Shown here piece by piece: positions 53,516 to 62,373 of a DNA stretch of 64,000 nucleotides. The stretch comes from an uncultured Albidovulum sp. (GTDB lineage: Bacteria > Pseudomonadota > Alphaproteobacteria > Rhodobacterales > Rhodobacteraceae). How positions within the stretch are numbered: position 1 is the first letter of the stretch; each line of letters opens with the position of its first letter. The stretch is from NCBI GenBank assembly GCA_913064775.1, contig CAJYAD010000014.1, positions 59,764 to 123,763 on the forward strand, written 5' to 3'. A program made the translations under genes and the position numbers. A model generated the notes under the pieces. That model ran no database searches. It was not told the origin of the DNA and saw only the letters and a list, made by a program, of their open reading frames with translations.

Positions 53516-54402
53516 CGCGTGCGCAGCCGTTCCCGCGAGGCGGAGGAACGGATGATGCTGCCGGCGCCGTGCTCGGTGTAAAGTTCCAGCAGGCAGGCGT
53601 TGGGCACCCGGCCGTCGATGATGGTGACCGCACGCACCCCCTGCTCGATCGCGGCCAGCGCGGTTTCGGTCTTGGGGATCATCCCGCCCGAGATCGTGCC
53701 GGCATCGGTCATCTCGCGCACCTCTTCGGGGGTCAGTTCGGTCACCACATTGCCCTGGGCGTCCTTCACCCCGGCCACGTCGGTCAGCAGCAGCAGGCGG
53801 TCGGCCTTCAGCGCGCCGGCGATCGCGCCCGCGGCAGTGTCGCCGTTGACGTTGAATGTCTCGTTGTCCTCCATGCCGGTCGCCACCGGGGCGATCACCG
53901 GGATCATGCCGGCGCTATAGAGGTCGCGGATGATCTCGACGTTCATCTCCACCGGCTTGCCGACAAAGCCCAGCTCCGGGTCGTCGGCGATGCAGACCAT
54001 AAGGTCGTCATCCTTGCCGGAAATCCCCACCGCGCGCCCGCCCTCGTCATTGATCGCCTGAACGATGCGCTTGTTCACAAGGCCCGACAGCACCATCTCG
54101 ACCACCTCGACCGTGGCCTTGTCGGTCACCCGCTTGCCGCGCACGAATTCGGATTTGATCCCCAGCTGACCCAGCAGCTTGTTGATCATCGGCCCGCCGC
54201 CATGCACGACGACCGGGTTCACGCCGACCTGCTTCATAAGCACGACGTCGCGGGCAAAATCGGCCATGGCCTCATCATCGCCCATGGCGTTGCCGCCGAA
54301 CTTGATGACGACCACGGCGCCGGTATAGCGCTGCAGGTATGGCAACGCTTCCGAGAGGGTCCGGGCAGTTTCGACGGGGTCACGCATGATTTGCTTCTTC
54401 AT
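53512..54402 (-). CDS. argB: Acetylglutamate kinase
   Basis: 296-residue amino-acid kinase phosphorylating N-acetylglutamate, second step of arginine synthesis. Motifs: [13 protein letters not shown] (ATP), [50 protein letters not shown], and the final [14 protein letters not shown]. The N-terminal extension ([20 protein letters not shown]) is the form that in other bacteria allows arginine feedback inhibition as a hexamer. ATG 54402 has AGGACA upstream; the longer frame is not family-like. Overlaps the ferredoxin gene. Confidence 0.96.
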   Translation of the reverse strand: MKKQIMRDPVETARTLSEALPYLQRYTGAVVVIKFGGNAMGDDEAMADFARDVVLMKQVGVNPVVVHGGGPMINKLLGQLGIKSEFVRGKRVTDKATVEVVEMVLSGLVNKRIVQAINDEGGRAVGISGKDDDLMVCIADDPELGFVGKPVEMNVEIIRDLYSAGMIPVIAPVATGMEDNETFNVNGDTAAGAIAGALKADRLLLLTDVAGVKDAQGNVVTELTPEEVREMTDAGTISGGMIPKTETALAAIEQGVRAVTIIDGRVPNACLLELYTEHGAGSIIRSSASRERLRTR

Positions 54403-54559
54403 GGGGCATGTCCTGGGGCTTGGGAAGAAGTGGTAGAGCAGACGCCCGCCCCTGCCAAGGGCCGAGGCGGTCTGATCGGGCGTCACGCCGTCGTTGCTGC
54501 GGGCCATTGCACTTCCCGCGCGCCCGGCTAGGCTTTCCCCAGCGCCACTGGAGGGCAGA

Positions 54560-55294
54560 ATGGCAGGACATCAGAAGACGTTGGTCCTGACCGGGGCAAG
54601 CCGCGGCATCGGCCACGCCACGGTCAAGCGCTTTTCGGCCGAGGGCTGGCGGGTTCTGACCTGTTCGCGCCAGCCGTTCGATCCGCGCTGCCCCTGGCCG
54701 GGCGGCGCCGAGAACCATATCGAGATCGATCTGGCCGATCCGAACCGCACGATCGCCGCGATCGAGAGGATCCGCGACAAGCTTGACGGCCAGCTCGACG
54801 CGCTGGTGAACAATGCGGGGATCTCTCCCAAGGGGGCGGGCGGGGCGCGGCTGAACACGCTCGACACCGATCTGAAGACCTGGGGGCAGGTCTTTCATGT
54901 GAACTTCTTCGCCCCGGTGATTCTGGCGCGTGGCCTGAAGGACGAATTGGCCGCGGCGCGGGGCAGCGTGGTGAACGTGACGTCGATCGCCGGCAGCCGG
55001 GTGCACCCTTTCGCCGGGGCGGCCTATGCCACCTCGAAGGCCGCGCTGGCGGCGCTGACGCACGAGATGGCGCATGATTTCGGGCCCCTCGGCGTGCGCG
55101 TCAACGCCATCGCCCCGGGCGAGGTCGAAACCGCGATCCTATCGCCCGGGACTGATAAGATCGTCGAAACCCTGCCGCTGCGCCGCCTGGGGCAGCCGGC
55201 GGAGGTGGCCAGCGTCATCTGGTTCCTCTGCGCCGGGGATTCGAGCTATGTCACCGGCACCGAGATCGAGGTGAACGGCGGCCAGCACGTCTAG
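54560..55294 (+). CDS. Short-chain dehydrogenase/reductase
   Basis: 244-residue classical SDR with NAD(P) loop [12 protein letters not shown] in [11 protein letters not shown], and active-site YATSK (Tyr, Lys), ending [14 protein letters not shown]. The FabG-like C-terminus suggests a beta-ketoacyl or sugar substrate, but no specificity is visible. GGAGG lies 7 bases before ATG 54560. Divergent from argB. Confidence 0.9.
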   Translation: MAGHQKTLVLTGASRGIGHATVKRFSAEGWRVLTCSRQPFDPRCPWPGGAENHIEIDLADPNRTIAAIERIRDKLDGQLDALVNNAGISPKGAGGARLNTLDTDLKTWGQVFHVNFFAPVILARGLKDELAAARGSVVNVTSIAGSRVHPFAGAAYATSKAALAALTHEMAHDFGPLGVRVNAIAPGEVETAILSPGTDKIVETLPLRRLGQPAEVASVIWFLCAGDSSYVTGTEIEVNGGQHV

Positions 55295-55349
55295 GCGCAG
55301 GCGATGCGGCAGGCGAGTGCCCCCTTACCGCCCGCGCCCCCCCGGGGCT

Positions 55350-56255
55350 TCAGTGGGCCGCATGTCCGATCAGGTGAGGATCCGCGCATTGCGCGTCCGG
55401 GGCCTCGATCTGGAAGGTCGCGTGGCGAATGCCGAAATCGCGCCGCAGAAGCTGGCGCACCTCGGCCTCGGCGCCCGGGCGGTCGACGACCAGATGCGCC
55501 TCGATCGAGGTCTCATGCTCGTCGATCTGCCACAGATGCAGATGATGCACCCCCGAAACCCCGGCGACCCCGCCGATCCGCTCGATCAGGGCCTCGACCC
55601 CGACATCGGGCGGCGCGCCCAGCATCAGGATGCGGATCACCGGCCCGATCTCGCGCAGCGCATGCCACAGGATCCAGCCCGAAATCGCCAGCGTCACCAG
55701 CGGATCGGCCAGCCGCCAGTCGTACAGCAGGATCAGCCCGCCCGAGACGATCACCGCGACCGAGGTCCCCGCATCGGCCAGATTGTGCAGAAAGGCCGCG
55801 CGGATGTTCATGCTGTTCTTCGACATCGCATAGGTCAGCCCCGCGGTCGCCAGATCGACGACCAGCGCAATCCCCGCCAGCACGATGACGATCCCGCCCG
55901 CGACCTGCGGCGGGTGGAACAGGCGCAGCACCGCCTCTCCGGCCAGCCAGATCGAGATCAGGATCAGCGAGGTATAATTGACCAGCGCCGCCACCACCTC
56001 GGCCCGGCCATAGCCGAAGGTCATGGTCGCATCCGCCGGGCGCCGGGCGATGCGACGGGCGGAAAAGGCGATCACCAGCGTCAGCGCGTCCGACAGGTTG
56101 TGGATCGCATCGGCGATCAGCGCGACCGAGCCCGACAGCACCCCGCCCACGATCTGCGCTACCGTCAGAAGCAGGTTCACCGCCACCGCCAAGGCGACGC
56201 GCCCGTCCCCGGCCTCGGGGTCGACATGGTGATGATGGTGGTGATCGTGCGGCAT
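55350..56255 (-). CDS. Cation diffusion facilitator (CzcD/ZitB-like) transporter
   Basis: 301-residue divalent-metal efflux protein exchanging Zn2+ (also Co2+ or Cd2+) for protons. The N-terminus MPHDHHHHHHVDPEAG is a His-rich metal sensor; six helices follow with the transport site residues in HNLSDALTLV and HNLADAGTSV (HxxxD), and a cytoplasmic C-terminal ferredoxin-like domain (HLHLWQIDEHETSIEAHLVV). GAGAGGA precedes the ATG. Same strand, 21 bases after a crotonase gene. Confidence 0.93.
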   Translation of the reverse strand: MPHDHHHHHHVDPEAGDGRVALAVAVNLLLTVAQIVGGVLSGSVALIADAIHNLSDALTLVIAFSARRIARRPADATMTFGYGRAEVVAALVNYTSLILISIWLAGEAVLRLFHPPQVAGGIVIVLAGIALVVDLATAGLTYAMSKNSMNIRAAFLHNLADAGTSVAVIVSGGLILLYDWRLADPLVTLAISGWILWHALREIGPVIRILMLGAPPDVGVEALIERIGGVAGVSGVHHLHLWQIDEHETSIEAHLVVDRPGAEAEVRQLLRRDFGIRHATFQIEAPDAQCADPHLIGHAAH

Positions 56256-56276
56256 GGGTCCTCTCGGGCGTCGGTC

Positions 56277-57077
56277 CTATCGGAATTTCGGGGGGCGGTT
56301 CTGCAGGTTCGCCATCACCATCTCCAACTGGTTCGGCCCGCCGATGATACCCGCCTGAAGAAGGGCCTCCAACCCCAGCCCGGGCCCGGGGGGCAGGCTC
56401 CAGGCCTGCTCGACCAGTGCCTTCGTCGCTGCAAGCGCGTCGGGCGAGCGGGTGGCAAGCCCCGCCGCCATCGCACGCGCCGCCGCCAGCGGATCCTCGG
56501 CGATGCGGGTGACCAGGCCCAGGCTCAGCGCCTCCTCTGCTTCCAGAATGCGGCCGGTCATGATCAGGTCCTTGGCCAGATCGGCGCGGATCAGTTTCGG
56601 CAGGCTCTGACTGATCCCCATGTCGGGGATGATGCCCCATTTCGCCTCCATGATCGACAGCCGGGCATCGAGCGCCGCGATGCGAAAATCCGCCCCCAGC
56701 GCCAGTTGCATCCCGGCACCGAAGGCCACGCCGTCGATCGCCGCGATCACCGGCACCGGCAGCTCCGCCCAGCCCGTCACCGGCGCCTGAAACCGGTTCG
56801 CCGCCTGGCCGTCGGGTGGCGTCAGCATCTGCGCGCGGATCGCATCGAAATCGGCGGCAAAGCTTTGCAGCACGCTCAGGTCGATCCCGGCGGAAAAGCA
56901 TCCGCCAGCGCCGCGCAGGATCACCGCACGCAGGCCCTTGCGGCAGCGCAGCTCGGCCGCCGCCGCAGCCAGCCCGTCGAAGACCGCCATCGTCCAGGCG
57001 TTCTTCTTCTGCGGACGGTTCAGCACGACCTCCGCCACCCCGTCCGCGTCGACCTCGATCAAAACCTCGTCAGCCAT
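56277..57077 (-). CDS. Crotonase/enoyl-CoA hydratase family protein
   Basis: 266-residue crotonase-fold protein. Oxyanion-hole segments are GAGGCFSAGIDLSVL and GVAFGAGMQLALGADFRIA; the usual second catalytic position reads KWGIIPDMGISQSLPKLI with Asp in place of the hydratase Glu. Members with that pattern are often isomerases or hydratases on CoA esters of unknown chain. GGAGAGG precedes ATG 57077; the open frame upstream is noise. Leads into the cation efflux gene. Confidence 0.87.
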   Translation of the reverse strand: MADEVLIEVDADGVAEVVLNRPQKKNAWTMAVFDGLAAAAAELRCRKGLRAVILRGAGGCFSAGIDLSVLQSFAADFDAIRAQMLTPPDGQAANRFQAPVTGWAELPVPVIAAIDGVAFGAGMQLALGADFRIAALDARLSIMEAKWGIIPDMGISQSLPKLIRADLAKDLIMTGRILEAEEALSLGLVTRIAEDPLAAARAMAAGLATRSPDALAATKALVEQAWSLPPGPGLGLEALLQAGIIGGPNQLEMVMANLQNRPPKFR

Positions 57078-57206
57078 GGCGCCCTCTCCCCACGTTTCAC
57101 CGCCACTATGGCCCGGTGTGGGCATGCGCGAAAGCCCGACGCCGGGGCATGCCTTTGACAAGCCCCGCCGCACGGTCCAGCCTGCGCCAAACCTCGGGAG
57201 ACGACC

Positions 57207-57905
57207 ATGACCAACCCCCTGACCCTGATCGTCGGCGCCGGTGCCGGCCTTTCCGCCGCGCTGGCCCGCGCCTTCGCCGCCCGCGGTGATGCCGTGGCGC
57301 TGGCCGCCCGCGACGTCGACAAGCTGGCCGGCATCGCCGAGGAAACCGGCGCCAGCCGCCATGCCTGCGACGCCTCCGACCCGGCCCAGGTGGCGGCGCT
57401 GTTCGCCGCCCTCGGGGCCACGCCCCGGGTGGTGGTCTACAACCCCTCGGCCCGGGTGCGCGGCCCGATCACCGAGGTTGACGCCGAAGAAGTCCGCCAC
57501 GCGCTGGAAGTCACCGCCTTCGGCGCCTTCCTGGTGGGTCAGGCCGCGGCCAAGGCGATGCTGGCCGCCCCGGCGCAGGACGGCTGCCACGGCACGATCC
57601 TGTTCACCGGCGCCTCGGCCGGGGTGAAGGGCTATCCGCGATCGGCCAGCTTCGCGATGGGCAAGTTCGCCCAGCGCGGCCTGGCCCAGTCGATGGCGCG
57701 CGAATTGCATCCCAAGGGCATCCACGTCGCCTGGATCAACATCGACGGCCGGATCCGCAACCCCGGCCGGGTCGAGGCCCCCGACGCCCCCGATTCGATG
57801 CTCGACCCGGCCGCGATTGCGCAAAGCTATCTGGCGCTGGCCGATCAGCCACGCTCGGCCTGGTCCGAGGAACTCTCGCTCCGCCCCTGGGTCGAGACGT
57901 TCTGA
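57207..57905 (+). CDS. SDR-family protein with Tyr-to-Phe change at the active site
   Basis: 232-residue short-chain dehydrogenase fold. The nucleotide loop is VGAGAGLSAALARA rather than TGxxxGxG, and the YxxxK active site reads SFAMGKFAQRGLAQSMAREL with Phe for the catalytic Tyr; the NNAG motif is also altered (YNPSARVRG). This matches a widespread divergent SDR branch whose reaction is not known. Lys is kept. A GGGAGACGACC site precedes ATG 57207. Divergent from the crotonase, convergent with the phosphoesterase. Confidence 0.85.
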   Translation: MTNPLTLIVGAGAGLSAALARAFAARGDAVALAARDVDKLAGIAEETGASRHACDASDPAQVAALFAALGATPRVVVYNPSARVRGPITEVDAEEVRHALEVTAFGAFLVGQAAAKAMLAAPAQDGCHGTILFTGASAGVKGYPRSASFAMGKFAQRGLAQSMARELHPKGIHVAWINIDGRIRNPGRVEAPDAPDSMLDPAAIAQSYLALADQPRSAWSEELSLRPWVETF

Positions 57906-57942
57906 GCGGCGCCAGCCCGCGATCCCGTCGGCCCGCGCCCCT

Positions 57943-58770
57943 TCAGCGAAGGGACAGAACCGTCTCCCATGGCAGGATGCGCAATTCACGCGCTTCGCTG
58001 GGCAACGATACCACCGTCGCCGTCAGCCCCGAGGGCCGCAGCGTGCAAAGCGAGAAACCCGCCCCCTCGATCGCGCGAAGGCCACCGGAATAGAGCGGAT
58101 CGAAGCTGTTGTGCAGGCCGACCCCGGTCAGAACGGGGACCCCATGCCAATGCGCCACCCGTGCCACATGGATGTGCCCACACAGAATCGCCGCCACATC
58201 GCACCGCCCCTGCAAGACACGGCAAAGCCGCTCGGTCGCGGGCCAGTCGAGGGTTTCCCAGGCCAGCGGCGCGTTCGGATCCAGCGCGGGCGGATGATGC
58301 ATGACGACGATCTTGGCCAGCCCCTGTTGCCGCCCCAGGGCGCCGTCGAGAAAGGCAAGCTGAGCCTCACCCAGCGTGCCGCCCACCCTGCCCGGGATCA
58401 TCGTATCCAGCACGATCACATGCACCCCCGCGACCACGCGGTCATAGTCCAGCGGCGCGGCAAGGTCAGTCTCTCGGCCACCGATCACGGCATGAAAATG
58501 TTCGCGGCTGTCGTGATTGCCCAAGGCGTAAAGGACCGGCATCGCCACGCCGCGCATCTTCTCCTCCAGCAACCGGTAGCTTTCGGGCGCCCCGCTATTG
58601 GTCAGATCACCGCTGACGATCATAAAGGCAGGCGGCGGGACGATCCCGGCGATCCGGTCAAGCACCCGATCCAGCATGGCTGCGGTATCGGTCAGCAAAT
58701 GCGGATCCGCCAATCCCGGATGCGACAAATGCAAATCGGTGAGATGCAGGAAGTGGACCGGCTCGGTCAT
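57943..58770 (-). CDS. cpdA: Class III cyclic-nucleotide phosphodiesterase-like metallophosphoesterase
   Basis: 275-residue calcineurin-like phosphoesterase. All metal-binding motifs are present: LHLTDLHLS, VSGDLTNSG, ALGNHDSREHF, VVMHHPPALD and CGHIHVARVAHW. The DLHLS/GNHDSR pattern is that of the CpdA (cAMP) and GpdQ (glycerophosphodiester) group. Substrate is not settled. GGAGG is present before ATG 58770. It lies downstream of polA on the same strand with a repeat between. Confidence 0.86.
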   Translation of the reverse strand: MTEPVHFLHLTDLHLSHPGLADPHLLTDTAAMLDRVLDRIAGIVPPPAFMIVSGDLTNSGAPESYRLLEEKMRGVAMPVLYALGNHDSREHFHAVIGGRETDLAAPLDYDRVVAGVHVIVLDTMIPGRVGGTLGEAQLAFLDGALGRQQGLAKIVVMHHPPALDPNAPLAWETLDWPATERLCRVLQGRCDVAAILCGHIHVARVAHWHGVPVLTGVGLHNSFDPLYSGGLRAIEGAGFSLCTLRPSGLTATVVSLPSEARELRILPWETVLSLR

Positions 58771-58855
58771 GTCGGGATCCTCCGGATCAAAGACGAAAAC
58801 GCCCCGCCCGAAGCGTTAGCCCATCGGCCCCAGCCCGGAAACCACCCCTTTCCCC

Positions 58856-58906
58856 TTTCACTTTGGTGAAAATATCTCGGGGGGTCACAGGGGGGCCGCG
58901 CCCCCC
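58856..58906 (+). repeat. Intergenic repeat, copy 3 of 4
   Basis: TTTCACTTTGGTGAAAATAT followed by a GGGGGG/CCCCCC hairpin (58890-58906). Here it lies between polA and the phosphoesterase gene, in reverse orientation to their transcription. Confidence 0.85.
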
Positions 58907-58959
58907 TCAAACGCAAGGTCTTGCGAAGCACCGCGACGGGCCCTGACCGGCCGCGCGCC

Positions 58960-61776
58960 CTAGTGCGCCTCGGCCCAGTTCCGCCCCGTGCCGGCCTCGA
59001 CGATCAGCGGCACGTCCAGCTTCACCGCCGGCTCCGCCGCGCCCTCCATCACCTCTTTGACCCGGGCGATGGTGTCGTCGACCGCGCCCTCGTCCACCTC
59101 GAACAGCAATTCGTCATGGACCTGCAGCAGCATCTTCGCCGGCAGCCCCGCGATCGCCGCCGGCATCCGCACCATGGCACGCCGGATCACATCCGCCGCC
59201 GCCCCCTGGATCGGCGCGTTGATCGCCGCGCGCTTGGCAAACCCCGCCTTGGGACCGCGGGCGCCGATCTCGGGGGTGTGGATCTTGCGGCCGAACAGCG
59301 TCTGGACATAGCCGTGCTCCTTCGCGAAGGCGACGGTCGCGTCCATATAGGCCTTGATGCCGGGGAAGCGCTCGAAATAGCGGTCGATGAACCCCTGCGC
59401 CGCAGAGCGCGGAATGCGCAGGTTGCGCGCCAGACCAAAGCCGGAAATCCCGTAGATCACCCCGAAATTGATCGCCTTGGCCTGACGGCGGATACTTGGG
59501 TCCATCCCCTCGATCGGCACGTTGAACATCTCGGACGCAGTCATCGCGTGAATGTCGAGTCCGTCGCGGAAGGCCTGCTTCATCTCGGCCAGCCCGGCGA
59601 CATGGGCCAGGATCCGCAACTCGATCTGGCTGTAGTCGAGGCTGACCACCAACCGCCCCTCGGGGGCGATGAAAGCCTCGCGGATGCGCCGGCCCTCCTC
59701 GGTCCGCACGGGGATATTCTGCAGGTTCGGATCGGTCGAGGCCAGCCGCCCGGTGTTCGCCCCGGTCTGCACATAAGAGGTATGCACCCGCCCCGTTTCG
59801 GGGTTGATATGGGTCTGCAGCGCGTCCGTATAGGTCGATTTCAGCTTCGCAAGCTGGCGCCAGTCCAGCACCCGCGCGGGCAGATCATGGCCCTCGGCGG
59901 CCAGATCCTCCAGCACGTCGGCGCCGGTGGCATAGGCGCCGGTCTTGCCCTTCTGGCCGCCCGGCAGGGACATCTTGTCGAACAGGATCTCGCCCAGCTG
60001 CTTGGGGCTGCCGACGTTGAAATCCTCGCCCGCCAGTTCGCGGATCTCGGCCTCCAGCCCCGCCATCTTCTGCGCGAAGGCATTCGACATCCGGCTGAGG
60101 ACATCGCGGTCGACCACGACACCCGCCATCTCCATCTCGGCCAGCACCGGCACAAGCGGGCGTTCCAGCGTCTCGTAGACGGTGGTCACCCGGGCGCGGT
60201 GCAACTGCGGCTTGAATATCTGCCACAGCCGCAGGGTGATGTCGGCATCCTCGGCGGCATATTTCACCGCATCCGAAATCGGCACCCGGTCGAAGGTGAT
60301 CTGCGACTTGCCCGACCCCAGAAGCGATTTGATCGGGATCGGACGGTGGCCCAGATATTCCTCGGACAGCGCGTCCATGCCATGGCCATGCAGCCCGGCA
60401 TGCAGCGCATAGGACATCAGCATCGTGTCGTCGATCGGCGCCGCGTGCACGCCGTAGCGGGCAAGAATCTTGGTGTCGTACTTGGCATTCTGGAAGATCT
60501 TGAGGACCCCGTCATCCTCAAGCACCGGCTTTAGCAGCGCCAGCGCCTCGTCCAGCGGCATCTGCCCCTCGGCCAGCGCGTCCGAGCCGAAAAGATCGCC
60601 GCCGCCATCGCCCGGAGGCCGGTGGCCCACGGGAATGTAGCAGGCCCGGCCCGCCTCGACCGCCAGACAGATGCCCACCAGTTCGGCCTGCATCTCGTCG
60701 AGACTGGTGGTCTCGGTGTCCACCGCGACCGCGCCGCGCTCGCGGATCGCGTCGATCCAGGGGGCCAGCGCGGCGGCGTCGCGGATGCATTCATAGACCG
60801 CAGGGTCGATCGGTGGCTGTTCGGGCGCGGCGGCGGCGGCGTCAACGGTCGCATGGGCCACCGCCTCGGCCACGGCCGGGGGTTCGGCGCCCAGCTTTTC
60901 GGCCACCCGCTTGGTCAGGGTGCGGAATTCCATCCTCGACAGAAAGCCCAGCAGATCCTCGGCCACCGGATCGCGCACCTCCAGATCGTCCAGCGTGATC
61001 CCGCCCATTGGCGTCTCGCGGCACAGCTCCACCAGCCGGCGCGAGGTGCGGATCTGATCGACCATGGTCAGCAGGGTCTCGCGGCGCTTGGGCTGCTTGA
61101 TCTCTTCGGCGCGGGCCAGAAGAGTTTCCAGATCGCCGTATTCGTTGATCAACAGCGCCGCCGTCTTCACCCCGATCCCGGGCGCGCCGGGGATGTTGTC
61201 GACGCTGTCGCCGGCCAGCGCCTGCACGTCGACCACGCGGTCGGGCTTCACCCCGAATTTCTCGATCACCTCGTCGACGCCGATGCGACGGTTCTTCATC
61301 GCATCGAACATCTCGATCCCGCCGCCGACCAGCTGCATCATATCCTTGTCCGACGAGATGATCGTGACCGATCCACCAGCCGCATCAGCCTGGGTGGCAA
61401 GCGTCGCGATGATGTCGTCGGCCTCGTAATCCTCGCGCTCGATGCAGGAGATGTTGAAGGCGCGCGTCGCGTCGCGGGTCAGCGGGAACTGGGGCCGCAG
61501 ATCCTCGGGCAGCTCGGGGCGGTTGGCCTTGTACTCGGGGAAGATATCGTTGCGGAAGGTCTTCGAGGAATAGTCGAAGATCACCGCCGCATGGGTCGGC
61601 GCGTCAGAGCCGTTCCAGCCCTCGACATATTTGAACAGCATGTTGCAAAAGCCCGCCACAGCCCCCACCGGCAAGCCGTCGGATTTGCGGGTCAGCGGCG
61701 GCAGCGCGTGATAGGCGCGGAAGATGAAGGCCGAGCCGTCGATCAGATGCAGGTGGTGGCCCTTGCCGAACGCCAT
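58960..61776 (-). CDS. polA: DNA polymerase I
   Basis: 938-residue family A polymerase for repair and Okazaki-fragment processing. Three intact modules: 5'-3' exonuclease (LIDGSAFIFRAYHALP, EADDIIATL, HhH AGDSVDNIPGAPGIG), 3'-5' proofreading exonuclease with acidic AVAVDTETTSLD and NAKYDTKILARYG, and the polymerase (motif A LVVSLDYSQIELRILAH, motif B RRQAKAINFGVIYG, motif C LLQVHDELLFEV). The proofreading acid residues are conserved. ATG 61776 follows GGGGAGG; the longer frame is not family-like. A small zinc-finger gene lies 85 bases upstream. Confidence 0.98.
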   Translation of the reverse strand: MAFGKGHHLHLIDGSAFIFRAYHALPPLTRKSDGLPVGAVAGFCNMLFKYVEGWNGSDAPTHAAVIFDYSSKTFRNDIFPEYKANRPELPEDLRPQFPLTRDATRAFNISCIEREDYEADDIIATLATQADAAGGSVTIISSDKDMMQLVGGGIEMFDAMKNRRIGVDEVIEKFGVKPDRVVDVQALAGDSVDNIPGAPGIGVKTAALLINEYGDLETLLARAEEIKQPKRRETLLTMVDQIRTSRRLVELCRETPMGGITLDDLEVRDPVAEDLLGFLSRMEFRTLTKRVAEKLGAEPPAVAEAVAHATVDAAAAAPEQPPIDPAVYECIRDAAALAPWIDAIRERGAVAVDTETTSLDEMQAELVGICLAVEAGRACYIPVGHRPPGDGGGDLFGSDALAEGQMPLDEALALLKPVLEDDGVLKIFQNAKYDTKILARYGVHAAPIDDTMLMSYALHAGLHGHGMDALSEEYLGHRPIPIKSLLGSGKSQITFDRVPISDAVKYAAEDADITLRLWQIFKPQLHRARVTTVYETLERPLVPVLAEMEMAGVVVDRDVLSRMSNAFAQKMAGLEAEIRELAGEDFNVGSPKQLGEILFDKMSLPGGQKGKTGAYATGADVLEDLAAEGHDLPARVLDWRQLAKLKSTYTDALQTHINPETGRVHTSYVQTGANTGRLASTDPNLQNIPVRTEEGRRIREAFIAPEGRLVVSLDYSQIELRILAHVAGLAEMKQAFRDGLDIHAMTASEMFNVPIEGMDPSIRRQAKAINFGVIYGISGFGLARNLRIPRSAAQGFIDRYFERFPGIKAYMDATVAFAKEHGYVQTLFGRKIHTPEIGARGPKAGFAKRAAINAPIQGAAADVIRRAMVRMPAAIAGLPAKMLLQVHDELLFEVDEGAVDDTIARVKEVMEGAAEPAVKLDVPLIVEAGTGRNWAEAH

Positions 61777-61861
61777 GTTGCGCCTCCCCGGTCTCGCTTT
61801 TCGCCGCTCGTCTAGGGCCGGTCCCGCGACGGCAAAGGCCGTGCAGGGGCCGCGAAAGCCC

Positions 61862-62059
61862 TCAGCCCTCGGCCGTGTCCGACAGCTTATCCTTGAAGCT
61901 TTCGTGGATATAGCGCTTGTCGCAATAGCCGCATTCGACAAAGCCGGTCTCATGCGAGACCGACAGCCAGACCCGGGGATGGCCCGACGCGCCCTCGCCG
62001 CCGTCGCAGGCGACTTTCCAGGCAGACACGATCTCGGTCTCGGGCACTTGCGTGGTCAT
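61862..62059 (-). CDS. CHCC zinc-finger protein (NDUFS6-like)
   Basis: 65-residue protein of the zf-CHCC family. Ligands are Cys18, His27, Cys43 and Cys46 in [17 protein letters not shown] and [15 protein letters not shown]. The mitochondrial relative NDUFS6 is a zinc subunit of complex I, and alphaproteobacteria keep this small homologue, so a role in complex I assembly is plausible. ATG 62059 has GGAGAG. Alone on the minus strand upstream of polA. Confidence 0.9.
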   Translation of the reverse strand: MTTQVPETEIVSAWKVACDGGEGASGHPRVWLSVSHETGFVECGYCDKRYIHESFKDKLSDTAEG

Positions 62060-62173
62060 CGGGCGCTCTCCGTAGGACATACCCCCGGGGGATAGGCGGC
62101 AGGGGGCGGGCCGTCAAGAGCGCGGCGGGGGTGCGGCAGGCGGGTCGAGGCGCCGCCCGCCCCGCCAGCAGGC

Positions 62174-62202
62174 TTGATCGGCGGCGAATTTCGCGCTATG
62201 GG
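62174..62202 (+). promoter_or_regulatory. Candidate promoter upstream of asd
   Basis: TTGATC (62174-62179), 17-base spacer, TATGGG (62197-62202), predicting a start near 62209. The -10 is weak. Confidence 0.35.
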
Positions 62203-62208
62203 GCAGAC

Positions 62209-62292
62209 ATGTCGCAGATGACCGCCCAGATTAAACGCACCGTAAAGACCACCGCCTCGGCGGGGGTTCTGCGGGTGTGTTCAGGCGACTGA
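62209..62292 (+). other. Possible 27-codon upstream reading frame before asd
   Basis: ATG at 62209 opens MSQMTAQIKRTVKTTASAG and stops at 62292, 81 bases before asd. It contains four Thr and two Lys, end products of the pathway asd serves, and the promoter candidate would make it nearly leaderless. An imperfect AGGCCC/GGGCCT hairpin follows (near 62307-62331). Too little for a firm claim. Confidence 0.2.
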
Positions 62293-62373
62293 CGACCACC
62301 CCAGGCCCCTCCGGGAAGGAGCGGGCCTGAAGCAAAGATCAGCCCCTCCTCCCGCCAAACCGAGAGCGAGATC

